This document shows, one piece after another, positions 42,917-51,017 of a stretch of 64,000 nt of DNA (its first letter is position 1; the number at the start of each line of letters is the position of its first letter). The translations under genes were made by a program, and so were the position numbers. This DNA comes from Halorussus halobius (GTDB taxonomy: Archaea > Halobacteriota > Halobacteria > Halobacteriales > Haladaptataceae). The notes beneath the pieces were generated by a model that was not told the DNA's origin, did not search any database, and saw nothing but the letters and a program-made list of their open reading frames with translations. The stretch covers positions 1,231,405 through 1,295,404 of the forward strand of contig NZ_ML219773.1 of assembly GCF_004765805.1 (NCBI RefSeq), given 5' to 3'.

Positions 42917-43019
42917 GCCGCCCTAGCACCTTAAAGCTAACGTCCTCGGTGACGCGCACCGGTTTCGGAGCGAAACCGCAGTCTCCGACCGGGAGACGCC
43001 ACCCTGTCCCCGTCGGCCG

Positions 43020-43166
43020 TCAGATGTGTTCTTCCTCCAACGCCCATCCGAGCGCACGCTTGTAGTACGTGAACATCTGACGGACGCCCTCGTGGCGCAT
43101 CTCCTCGTCGTCGAGGTGCTCTTTCAGGAACTCGTACTGCTCGCGAATCTCCTCCTCGTCTCGCAT
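43020..43166 (-). CDS. Small acidic helical protein
   Basis: This 48-residue protein (MRDEEEIREQYEFLKEHLDD then EEMRHEGVRQMFTYYKRALG and WALEEEHI) is almost entirely helix-forming. The cores YEFLKEH, MFTYYKRALGWAL and an acidic/basic alternation suggest a small coiled-coil or helical hairpin. It is a plausible conserved haloarchaeal small protein. The longer reading from 43247 adds a Pro/Gly-rich stretch that looks non-coding. No family is recognised. Confidence 0.6.
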   Translation of the reverse strand: MRDEEEIREQYEFLKEHLDDEEMRHEGVRQMFTYYKRALGWALEEEHI

Positions 43167-43263
43167 GGGCAGCCCTTCGGCTCCCGTGCCTATGAGTCCG
43201 GGGGACTCGACCGGCGGCGGCCCGTCTCGCGGTCCGCCCGCCGGCACGCGGGGGCCTGGCCCG

Positions 43264-46050
43264 TTAGGTCGCCCACTCGACCATCCGGTCGTAGAACTCG
43301 TCGGTCCGCAGGGCCGCCTCGTCGCCGACCAGCACCAGCGACTTCTTGGCGCGGGTCAGCGCCACGTTGATTCGCCGGTAGTCCTCGAAGATGGGGCTAT
43401 CGAGGTCGTCGGTGGCGACGAACGACACGACGACGACCTCCTTGCTCGACCCCTGAAAGCGGTCCACCGTGTCGACGGTCACGCCGTCGGGGGTTCGGCG
43501 GCCGATTTCCGCGACCTGCGCGCGGAACGGCGCGATGACCCCGACCTCGGTCGGGTCGACGCCCGCCGCGAGGAACGCCTCGACCACGCGGGCCACGCAG
43601 TCGGCCTCCTCGGGGTTGGTGTTGCCCTCGGCCCGCCCGTCGGGGTCCACGAACGAGACGCCGCCGTTCCGGAGTTCGGGGGACAGTTCGTCGACCGAGA
43701 CGTCCGGCAGGTCCGCGAGTCGCTGGCCCGCGACCTCGCCGGTCGCCGGGCGCAACTCGCCGTCGTAGAACTCCCGCGAGGCGAACGACTGGATGCGCTG
43801 GCTCATCCGGTACTGGCGGTCGAGCAGCACGCTGGCCTCGGGGTGGGTCTCGACGAGGCGCTCGAACAGCGAGGTCGAGAGGTCGGTCGCTCCCGGACCG
43901 TCGCTCGCGGGCCCGCCCGTCTCGTTCGCGGGTCGAGACGCCGCCGACCTCTCGCGGTCCCTGCTGCCCGACCGGACCACGGGCGGCAACTGTTCGTGGT
44001 CGCCCACGAGGACGAACCGGTCGGCGAGGTTGACCGCCGCCAGCGTCGCGGGTTCGGTGAGCTGCGAGGCCTCGTCGACCAGCGCGACGTCGAACGACTG
44101 TTCGCGCATCACGCGGGACCCGCAGGTCGCGGTCGTCGCGGCCACGACGCTTGCCTCCCGTAGCTCCGCCGCGCGCTCGCCGGGGTCGCCCGCTTGCTCC
44201 AGTCGGAGGTCCTGCATGTCCTCGCGGACGCCGCTCTCGGTCCCGACCCGGACGAGGTCGGCGGTTTCACCGCCTCCGTTTCGTTGCGCCTCCGCCGCAA
44301 CGCCGTCTTCGAACCCCTGGTCGCGCAGGGCTTCGAGCGCGTTGTCCACCGCGCGGTTGGTGAACGCCGAGAGGAGGACCCTGTTCCCGTCCTCGACCAG
44401 CGCACGAATCGTCCGCGCGATGGTGTAGGTCTTGCCGGTGCCCGGCGGGCCGTGGACCAGCGCGAAGTCCTCGGCGTCGACCGCGAGGTTCACCGCCTCG
44501 TTCTGGGCCTCGTTGTTGTCGACGTAGGTCGGGTCGTCGTCTCGGGGGTCCTCGGCAAACTCGGGGTCCTCGCGGCCGAACAGCACGTCCTTCCGTCGGG
44601 GGTCGCCCTTGAGCAGGAAGTCGTGGAGCGCGGTGAGCATCCGGTCGGCCGACAGCTCGGAGGGGTAGACGTCGAGTCGCCGCACGGCCACCGGTTCGTC
44701 GGCGGTGACGACGACTTCCTCGTCTAAGCGCTCGACTCTCGCCAACTCGGCGTGACCGTTCACGGGGTCGCCGTCGCTGGCCAGCACCACGTCGCCCTCC
44801 CGAATCTTCGAGACGGCTCCGCCGGTCCGGTCGGCGCGTAGCTCCCACCGACCGCCGTCGAGTTGGCGGCGACCGGCGGGTTCGAGGTCGACCAGCGCGC
44901 GGTCGTCGTCGGCGCGCTCGGCGGCGGTCTGCTCCCAGAGCTTGGCGTACTCGCGGTGGGTCGCCCGGCGCTCGTCCTCTATCAGTCGGTAGAGGCGGTC
45001 GAAGTACTCGCGCTCGGCCTCGGGGATGGCCTCGCCGATCTGGCCCGCTTTGGACTCTTGGTCGAGCCGGCCTGACACCACCATGCAGGTGTCCTGCTCG
45101 AAGCAGTACTCGCAGGTCGCGTCGGCCTCGTACCCCGTGGGCACGTCCGAGTCGTACTCCATGGCGGCGATTTCGTTGCGCGTTCGCACCACGAACTTCA
45201 GGAGGCCGTCGCCGATGGAAAACTCCTTGGCGGGCGAGAGGTCGCCGTCGGCCTCGCTCCGGTCGAGCGCGCTGTTTTTGGTGTACAGCAGCGTGCCGGT
45301 GTCGACCGGCACGCCCTTCTCCTCCAGGAGGAGCCCGTAGCAGGCCGCCTGAATCTTGTCCTGAAACCGGGGGTCGCGCTTGAGGTTCTTGCCGGTCTTG
45401 AGTTCGACCGGCATTCCGCGCCGGAGCGCGTCGGCCCGGCCCTTGATGCCGAACCGCTCGCTGATGAGCGTCTGCTCGCTCCGCCAGTCGTCCTCCTCGG
45501 TCAGCGCGCCCTGTTGGAGCCAGCCCTCGATTGCGCTGGCGTTCTGGCGCACCTCCTCGGCGACTTCCTCGCGCTCGCGTCCCAGCAGTCCGAGTTCGAG
45601 GCCGGCCTCGCCGACGCGTTCCTCGATGGACTCGTCCAAGTCACGACCGCGGAGCAGGTCGCCGAACACCTCGTGGACGATGGTCCCCTTGACCACGGGG
45701 TACGCCAGCGGGACGCCCGAGAGCTTGTTGAGGTAGTACATGCGCGGGCACTGGACCCACGACCGGACGTCGGTCACGTCCACCAGAAAGGCGGGCTCGA
45801 CCACGACGTACGAGTCCCCGCCGGTGGCGTAGGTGGTCTCGCCCCGGTACTCGTCGGTCTCGACCTCGGTCACCAGCAGTTCCATTCCGGGTTCGAGCAG
45901 GGCGGCGCTCTCGGTCCACTTGCCCCACAGCGTGACGCGCCTGTCGCCGTCCTCGGCGCGGACCGTGACCTCGGCGAGGTCGCGCTCGCCGTACTGCGTG
46001 TCGACGGTCTTTGGTTCGCCCGCCTCGACGACTTCGCCCCGTACGTTCAC
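43264..46050 (-). CDS. dna2: Dna2-type nuclease-helicase
   Basis: This 928-residue enzyme begins with an OB-like domain (NVRGEVVEAGEPKTVDTQYG). A PD-(D/E)XK nuclease follows, with iron-sulphur cysteines at CPRMYYL (about residue 98) and CEYCFEQDTC (about 310). An SF1B helicase comes next, with Walker A GPPGTGKTY near residue 532, DEASQL, LVGDHEQLPPV, QYRMSQRI, VDTVDRFQGSSKEVVVVSF and NVALTRAK. Dna2 processes flaps and DNA ends. I chose GTG 46050 because an ATTTTCTACC box lies about 26 bases before it; the ATG at 46134 would add 28 residues of poor character. Confidence 0.9.
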   Translation of the reverse strand: MNVRGEVVEAGEPKTVDTQYGERDLAEVTVRAEDGDRRVTLWGKWTESAALLEPGMELLVTEVETDEYRGETTYATGGDSYVVVEPAFLVDVTDVRSWVQCPRMYYLNKLSGVPLAYPVVKGTIVHEVFGDLLRGRDLDESIEERVGEAGLELGLLGREREEVAEEVRQNASAIEGWLQQGALTEEDDWRSEQTLISERFGIKGRADALRRGMPVELKTGKNLKRDPRFQDKIQAACYGLLLEEKGVPVDTGTLLYTKNSALDRSEADGDLSPAKEFSIGDGLLKFVVRTRNEIAAMEYDSDVPTGYEADATCEYCFEQDTCMVVSGRLDQESKAGQIGEAIPEAEREYFDRLYRLIEDERRATHREYAKLWEQTAAERADDDRALVDLEPAGRRQLDGGRWELRADRTGGAVSKIREGDVVLASDGDPVNGHAELARVERLDEEVVVTADEPVAVRRLDVYPSELSADRMLTALHDFLLKGDPRRKDVLFGREDPEFAEDPRDDDPTYVDNNEAQNEAVNLAVDAEDFALVHGPPGTGKTYTIARTIRALVEDGNRVLLSAFTNRAVDNALEALRDQGFEDGVAAEAQRNGGGETADLVRVGTESGVREDMQDLRLEQAGDPGERAAELREASVVAATTATCGSRVMREQSFDVALVDEASQLTEPATLAAVNLADRFVLVGDHEQLPPVVRSGSRDRERSAASRPANETGGPASDGPGATDLSTSLFERLVETHPEASVLLDRQYRMSQRIQSFASREFYDGELRPATGEVAGQRLADLPDVSVDELSPELRNGGVSFVDPDGRAEGNTNPEEADCVARVVEAFLAAGVDPTEVGVIAPFRAQVAEIGRRTPDGVTVDTVDRFQGSSKEVVVVSFVATDDLDSPIFEDYRRINVALTRAKKSLVLVGDEAALRTDEFYDRMVEWAT

Positions 46051-46171
46051 GGGAACCGGTTGCGCGCGCCGGTAGAAAATCCCGTCGGTCCTCGGGGTCG
46101 GGTTCGACGGTCGGAGGTCACTGGCGCTCCGCACGCAGTCGACGGACGTTCCACGTCAACTGTCCAGTCAG

Positions 46172-46505
46172 GCGCGCTGGCGCGACCCGCGAGTGGTCGC
46201 GCCAACTGCGCGAGGGAGGGGCGCGCTCGTGCGCCCCGAGGCTGGGGAGGCGTGAGGCTCCCGCTGGGCGGTCGCGGTTGCGGTCACTCATCGGCTCAAG
46301 CAGTAGCTAGCTTCTTCGCATCGTCTCCAGCTGTTTCAGGACGGACGAGGCTAGCTACTGCCTCGACATATGAGAACCGCACCGCTCAGCACCGCGACCG
46401 CGAACCTCACGCCTCCCCAGCCTCCTCCCTCACTTCGTTCGGTCGTCCCTCGCGCGAGTTGGCGCGACCACTTGCGGGTCGCACCAGCGCGCGCCGACGT
46501 GGAAG
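46172..46505. repeat. Composite C2: two family B elements head to head around an inverted-repeat core
   Basis: The left element reads on the minus strand: stem II (TGGCGCGACC at 46178-46187 with GGTCGCGCCA at 46195-46204) and stem I (46218-46224 with 46231-46237). The core has arms CTCATCGGCTCAAGCAGTAG (from 46287) continuing CTAGC to 46311, and GCTAGCTACTGCCTCGACAT (from 46350) continuing ATGAG to 46374. The right element reads on the plus strand, with stem II at 46460-46469 and 46477-46486 and a degenerate stem I. The layout is the same as C1. The other bases of the 600-base gap hold no gene. Confidence 0.85.
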
Positions 46506-46650
46506 ATAAGAGCCAGTGCGCGCCGGACGCACCAGTTCTTGAAAGCGCGCCGAATGGAACCACGTTTGACAGCGCACACCGCCCGCGACAATCGAGCCGT
46601 CCCGCGTAGAGAGCGACCGTGTTTTGTGGCGCGCGCTCGAACGAGCGAGC

Positions 46651-47403
46651 ATGAAGGTTCGCGGCCAGCGCGAGTGTGGGGACTGTGGCGCGCGGTGGTC
46701 CTACTACGACACCGGGAGCGTCGAGTGTCCCGACTGCGGGAGCCTCCGGAGCGTCGGCGTCGACGACGAGCGCCGGCTTCACACCGACAGCCCCGCCGAG
46801 TTCGACCTGAGCGAAGCGCGCGAACTGGTCGACGCCAAACCCCTGCGAGAGGTCGCCGACCGCGCGGGCGAGGTCGCTCGCGCCTACGTCCGCCAGCGCG
46901 GGTTCGTCCGTGGCGGCGACCTGCTCGCACTCGACGACACCTATCTCGCCGCGCAGGAACTCCGCCACGCGGCCGACGTGGTGCGGCGCGGACTCGACGT
47001 GAGCGACGACGAGGAGTGGTACTTCCTCGAACTCCTCCGGAGCGCCGACGCCGAGGACGGCCCGACCCGGCCCGCGTCCGACGAAGTTCCGGCGTCGATG
47101 CATCCGATTCGCGGGCTGGCGGCCGCCGACGCCGCCGGGGAGTACCGGAGCGAGATGAGCGACTGGCTCGACGCGGCGGCCGACGACGCGAGCGCCGGGA
47201 CGGGCGTCGACGCGCAGGCCGCCCGGAACGCGCTGGCGACGCTCGAAACCCACGTTAAGCGCGTGCGGGCGCTGGAGGGCGACGTGGAGCCGGCCACCGC
47301 CGACCGTCTCGTGGCGGCCGCTCGGGACGTGGGACGATACCTCCGCGAAGCCGACGCGGACGCGCTGGCGAGCGCCCGCGACCGGTTCGACCGACTGGCG
47401 TGA
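46651..47403 (+). CDS. Zinc-ribbon haloarchaeal protein
   Basis: This 250-residue protein has an N-terminal TFIIB-like zinc ribbon (CGDCGARWSYYDTGSVECPD then CGS, Cys pairs at about residues 9-12 and 27-30). A long alpha-helical, acidic region follows (EFDLSEARELVDAKPLREVA to the end). The helical part contains no known domain. Such proteins occur across haloarchaea; the function is unknown. The start is ATG 46651, which follows a CGTGTTTTGTGG box by about 28 bases. Confidence 0.8.
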   Translation: MKVRGQRECGDCGARWSYYDTGSVECPDCGSLRSVGVDDERRLHTDSPAEFDLSEARELVDAKPLREVADRAGEVARAYVRQRGFVRGGDLLALDDTYLAAQELRHAADVVRRGLDVSDDEEWYFLELLRSADAEDGPTRPASDEVPASMHPIRGLAAADAAGEYRSEMSDWLDAAADDASAGTGVDAQAARNALATLETHVKRVRALEGDVEPATADRLVAAARDVGRYLREADADALASARDRFDRLA

Positions 47404-47416
47404 GCGGCGCGGTCGG

Positions 47417-47453
47417 CGAACGGCTCCGTCCTACCGAACGGCTCCGTCCTACC
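47417..47453. repeat. 18-bp direct repeat at a convergent gene end
   Basis: CGAACGGCTCCGTCCTAC occurs twice in tandem (47417-47434 and 47435-47452), and a third partial unit CGAAT follows. The second copy overlaps the last codons of the aminotransferase on the other strand. It may be a simple tandem duplication and could alter the transcription end; nothing more can be said. Confidence 0.6.
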
Positions 47454-48570
47454 GAATCGCCTCGGTCGCCCCGCGCATGACCTCGATGGCCTCCTTCAGC
47501 GTCTCGAGGTCGGTCGCGTACGAGATGCGGGCGTGGCCCGCGCCGTGGTCGCCGAAGGCCTCGCCCGGCACGACCACGACGCCCCGGTCGATGACCTCGT
47601 CGACCCAGCCGTCGGGAACCTCGGGCATGGCGTAGAACGCGCCCTTCGGGGTCGGGCAGTCGATTCCCATGTCGGCGAAGCCGTCGAGCAACACGTCCCG
47701 GCGCTCCTCGAACGCGGCGACCATCTCCTCGACGGGCTCTTGGGGCCCGGCGAGGGCGGCCTCGGCCGCGAACTGCGCCGGGGCCGAGGCGCAGGCCTGC
47801 GCGTACTGGTGGACCCGGAGCATGCGCTCGATGCGGCGCTCGCTCGCGGCGACCCAGCCCAGCCGCCAGCCCGTCATCGAGTAGGTCTTCGAGCAGGCGT
47901 TGACCACGACCACGTTGTCCGACTCGGCGAACTCCATCGGCGAGTGGTGGTCGCCCTCGAAGACGATGTGTTCGTACACCTCGTCGGAGAGACAGAGCAC
48001 GTCGTGTTCGTCGGCGATGCGTGCGAACTCCCGCACGTCTTCCTCGCTCTGGACCGCGCCGGTCGGGTTCCCCGGGCTGTTGACCACGAACGCGGCGGTG
48101 TCCTCGGTGATCGCGTCCTCGACCGCTCCGGGGTCGAGCGTCAGGTCCTCGCGTAGCGCCACGGGAACGGGTTCGCCGCCCGCGAGTCGGGTCAGCGCGT
48201 CGTAGGCGACGAAGCCGGGGTCGGGGATGAGGACCTCCTCGCCCGCGTCGACGTGGGCTTCGAGCGCGAGGTGGAGCGCCTCGCTCCCGCCGGCCGTGGC
48301 GATGACGTCCGCCGGGTCGACCGAGAGGTCGTTGTCCCGCTCGTGTTTCGCGCTGATGGCCTCCCGAAGCTCCCGGGTCCCCTTGTTCGAGGTGTAGGCG
48401 TCGGCCTCGCCCGCCTCAATTGCCTCGACTGCGGCCTGCCGGGCGTGTTCGGGCGTGGGGAAGTCGGGCTGGCCCAGTCCCAGGTTGATGGCGTCGTCGC
48501 CCGCCGCCTCGAACACTTCGCGGATGCCGCTGATCGAGACCTGCTCGACTCTGTCGGAGAAGCCGGTCAT
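47449..48570 (-). CDS. Aspartate/aromatic-type aminotransferase (class I PLP)
   Basis: This 373-residue fold-type I aminotransferase starts MTGFSDRVEQVSISGIREVF. It has NLGLGQPDFPTPE, ATAGGSEALHLALEAHVDAG, SPGNPTGAV and LCLSDEVYEHIVF. The PLP lysine is K228 in ACSKTYSMTGWRLGW. The closing arginine region is GHARISYATDLETL. It transfers amino groups to 2-oxoglutarate; the donor may be aspartate or an aromatic amino acid. It stands alone. Confidence 0.9.
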   Translation of the reverse strand: MTGFSDRVEQVSISGIREVFEAAGDDAINLGLGQPDFPTPEHARQAAVEAIEAGEADAYTSNKGTRELREAISAKHERDNDLSVDPADVIATAGGSEALHLALEAHVDAGEEVLIPDPGFVAYDALTRLAGGEPVPVALREDLTLDPGAVEDAITEDTAAFVVNSPGNPTGAVQSEEDVREFARIADEHDVLCLSDEVYEHIVFEGDHHSPMEFAESDNVVVVNACSKTYSMTGWRLGWVAASERRIERMLRVHQYAQACASAPAQFAAEAALAGPQEPVEEMVAAFEERRDVLLDGFADMGIDCPTPKGAFYAMPEVPDGWVDEVIDRGVVVVPGEAFGDHGAGHARISYATDLETLKEAIEVMRGATEAIR

Positions 48571-48645
48571 GGCCGGGAGTGTGAGGGCTGTGATGATAAT
48601 ACTTGATGTTCCGGAGGTGACCGACCCCGAACCACTGCGATAGGA

Positions 48646-49185
48646 TTAGGACAACCGCGCCGCGATGTCGGCCTCCGTGATGATGCCGACGGTCTCGCCG
48701 CGCTCGGTGACGACGACCGCCTTGTGGTGGCCCAGGTCGGTGCTGAGTTCGTCCAGCGTCGCGGTCCGGGACTTGGTCGGGAAGCTCTCGCCCATGAACT
48801 CCCGGACGGGCTGGTCGCGGGCGTCCTCGCCCACGCTCATCAGGTCCTCGAAGCTGATCGAGCCGACCGGGATGCCGTCCTTGATGACCGGGAGCTGGGA
48901 GAACCCCTCGTCCTGCATGGTCGAGACCGCCTCGCTCACCGAGTCGTCGGGGTCGACGCTCACGACCGCCTCGTGCATCAGGTCCTCGGCGCGCACGATG
49001 TCGCCTTCCGACTCCGAGAGGGCGTCCACGATGCGCCGGAGCGTCGACAGCCGGGGGTCGACGTCGCCGCCCTCGATGCGGGCGATGAGCGGCTGGGAGA
49101 CCTCCGCGCGGTCGGCCAGTTCGCTCTGGGTCAACCCGAGTTCGGTCCGGCGCTCCCGGACGTCCTGGGGCGTCGGCAGTTCCAT
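48646..49185 (-). CDS. XRE-type HTH regulator with CBS pair
   Basis: This 179-residue protein joins an N-terminal helix-turn-helix (RRTELGLTQSELADRAEVSQ then PLIARIEGGDVDPRLSTLRR, residues 12-51) to a CBS pair (LMHEAVVSVDPDDSVSEAVS to the end). The CBS domains may sense an adenine nucleotide and control DNA binding. The gene is widespread in haloarchaea and archaea in general. A TTTATCTATAA box (49206-49216) lies about 26 bases before the ATG, so the mRNA is probably leaderless. Confidence 0.9.
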   Translation of the reverse strand: MELPTPQDVRERRTELGLTQSELADRAEVSQPLIARIEGGDVDPRLSTLRRIVDALSESEGDIVRAEDLMHEAVVSVDPDDSVSEAVSTMQDEGFSQLPVIKDGIPVGSISFEDLMSVGEDARDQPVREFMGESFPTKSRTATLDELSTDLGHHKAVVVTERGETVGIITEADIAARLS

Positions 49186-49243
49186 GCCATCCGATAACTA
49201 CTGGTTATAGATAAAGCTTCGGACTGCGATTCGCGGCGAGGGA

Positions 49244-49624
49244 CTACTCGCCCTCGTCGCCGAACTCCACGTCCTCCTCGTCCTCGTACTCGATGGTCTC
49301 GACCACTTCGAGGGGGACGTCCCGGAGCGCGCCGCCGACCTCGCTCTTGGCGATGCGCTGGGCGTGCTCCTCGCCCTCGGCGTTGAAGACCTTCATTTCG
49401 AGGAGGAGGCCGACGAGCGAGGTGCCGGCTGCGATGAACGCCGCGTCGAACGGTTCGCCGCAGGCCGGGCACGGCGTCGCGCCGACCTCGACCTCGACGT
49501 AGTCCATGTCCTGGTCGTTCAACCGCTTGCCGGCCTCGCTGACCGCGACGCCGATGGCGTCGTCGACGTCCTCGACGTCCCGAACCAGCCACGCCGCCTC
49601 CATCGCAACGAGATAGTTGCTCAT
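49244..49624 (-). CDS. DUF555 (UPF0212) family protein
   Basis: This 126-residue conserved archaeal protein starts MSNYLVAMEAAWLVRDVEDV. It has DDAIGVAVSEAGKRLN, then a CPACGEPFDAAFIAAGTSLV core, and a Glu/Asp-rich end. The CPACG motif may bind zinc. The function is unknown in the family. The start is ATG 49624; the longer open frame upstream has no protein character. Confidence 0.88.
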   Translation of the reverse strand: MSNYLVAMEAAWLVRDVEDVDDAIGVAVSEAGKRLNDQDMDYVEVEVGATPCPACGEPFDAAFIAAGTSLVGLLLEMKVFNAEGEEHAQRIAKSEVGGALRDVPLEVVETIEYEDEEDVEFGDEGE

Positions 49625-49707
49625 ACTCGCCGGTCGTTCCGAGAGGGTTCGTTCTTTTTGGTTTCGGCCCGGCGCTCGCGCGCCCGGCCAGTCGCGGAAC
49701 TGCGCTG

Positions 49708-49743
49708 CCCGACTCGCGGGTCGGTCAACGACCGCGAGTCGGG
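49708..49743. other. Perfect 12-bp inverted repeat in the 49625-49973 gap
   Basis: CCCGACTCGCGG (49708-49719) and CCGCGAGTCGGG (49732-49743) are exact complements separated by GTCGGTCAACGA. It lies about 90 bases upstream of the DUF555 start and could form a hairpin in RNA from either strand. The rest of the 349-base gap holds promoters (AAGTTATGCG near 49770; CTTATACG near 49929) but no further gene. Confidence 0.6.
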
Positions 49744-49913
49744 CGCGCACGTGAGCCGGATAATCCCCATAAGTTATGCGTACGCCCGACGTCGCCAGTT
49801 CGACGCCTACGTTCGCGCGCCACCGAGTCCTGCCCTCGTTGGACGTTCCGCAAGTGGAATTGAATCGCACGACGGGAGCGACCCGAAATCACTGCGATAG
49901 ATAATTATGTAAT

Positions 49914-49935
49914 CTGAATTCAGCAATTCTTATAC
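49914..49935 (+). promoter_or_regulatory. Promoter with palindrome before a small membrane protein
   Basis: The perfect palindrome CTGAATTCAG (49914-49923) lies just upstream of the TATA-like CTTATAC at 49929-49935. Together they occupy a BRE/TATA position about 40 bases before ATG 49974. The palindrome could be an operator; the sequence around it is unusually A+T rich. Confidence 0.4.
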
Positions 49936-49973
49936 GTACGGTTGGCCGAGGGCCGTTCGAGGTACGAACCCCG

Positions 49974-50141
49974 ATGCACACGCGGCTCACCCGTGCGATA
50001 CTGTTCGCCCTGTACCAGACTAGCGTCGCGGCCAGCATCGCGTTGCTGCCCCTGGCCGTGCTGACCCGGCGGCTCGGCGTCACGCTGCCCGCCCACAGAA
50101 TCGTGAAGCGACTGGAACACGCGTACGACGCGGCGGTCTGA
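49974..50141 (+). CDS. Small membrane protein (55 residues)
   Basis: This 55-residue protein has one hydrophobic segment: MHTRLTRAILFALYQTSVAA then SIALLPLAVLTRRLGVTLPA. It ends HRIVKRLEHAYDAAV. The Arg-rich ends flank the segment and third positions are G or C. The opening pattern LTRAxLFALYQTxVA is what is usual in haloarchaeal small membrane proteins of this kind; the function is unknown. It precedes psmB with 87 bases between and uses the promoter near 49930. Confidence 0.65.
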   Translation: MHTRLTRAILFALYQTSVAASIALLPLAVLTRRLGVTLPAHRIVKRLEHAYDAAV

Positions 50142-50228
50142 CCCGGCTTCTCGCGGACGTTCCACGCACCGTCGAATCGTCTTCCTGAAGAGTGGGATTT
50201 ATCCGTACTGGCGGCCTACGGTTCGGTA

Positions 50229-50957
50229 ATGCCAGCACCTATGCAAGGTTCCGACTTCTCCCAGAACGTGGCACGTCTCGAATCCGACAGCGTCGACCCC
50301 CACGAGCCCCGACTCGGCTCGCTTCCCGACCGCGAGGTCGACGCCTCCGAGGTCAAGGAACTCAAGACCGGGACCACGACCATCGGCCTGACGACGGCCG
50401 ACGGCGTCGTCATGGTCACCGACAAGCGCGCGAGCCTCCAGACCATGGTCTCGAGCAAGACCGCCCAGAAGGTCGAGGCCATCCACCCGGCCGGCGCGCT
50501 CACCATCTCCGGGTCGGTGTCGGCCGCCCAGTCGCTCATCCAGACGCTCGAAGTGGAGAACAACCTCTACGAGACCCGCCGGGGCGACGACATGAGCATG
50601 CAGGCGCTCTCGACGCTGACGAGCAACCTCCTGCGCTCGGGGAGCTTCCTCGTCACGGTTCCGGTACTGGGCGGCGTCGACGAGGAGGGCGGCCACATCT
50701 ACTCCTACGACGCGCTGGGCGGCATGACCGAGGAGACCTACAGCGTCTCGGGCTCGGGCTCGCAGTTCGCGCTCGGCGTCCTCGAGCAGGAGTTCGAGGA
50801 GGGTCTCGGTCAGGACGAGGCCCGCGAGGTGGCGATCCGAGCGCTCAAGAGCGCGGTCGAGCGCGACACCGCCACGGGCAACGGCATGTGGCTCGCCGAG
50901 ATAGACGCCGACGGCGTCGAGATATCGGACTACGAGGACTACGACGACCCGCTGTAG
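50229..50957 (+). CDS. psmB: Proteasome beta subunit
   Basis: This 242-residue beta subunit of the 20S proteasome has a propeptide of about 48 residues. It is cleaved before T49 in KTGTTTIGL to expose the catalytic threonine. The following GVVMVTDKRAS, SSKTAQKVEAIHPAGALTIS and GSVSAAQSLIQTLEVENNLY match archaeal PsmB. GSGSQFALGVLEQEF and SAVERDTATGNGM are also conserved. It degrades proteins delivered by PAN. A GGGATTTATCC box about 35 bases before ATG 50229 gives a short leader; ATG 50241 is another possible start. Confidence 0.95.
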   Translation: MPAPMQGSDFSQNVARLESDSVDPHEPRLGSLPDREVDASEVKELKTGTTTIGLTTADGVVMVTDKRASLQTMVSSKTAQKVEAIHPAGALTISGSVSAAQSLIQTLEVENNLYETRRGDDMSMQALSTLTSNLLRSGSFLVTVPVLGGVDEEGGHIYSYDALGGMTEETYSVSGSGSQFALGVLEQEFEEGLGQDEAREVAIRALKSAVERDTATGNGMWLAEIDADGVEISDYEDYDDPL

Positions 50958-51017
50958 ACGCTGGGGCTGCGACTGAGGCTTTCCTTTCTCGCGGAACTCG
51001 ACGACGCGGTGGCCGTC

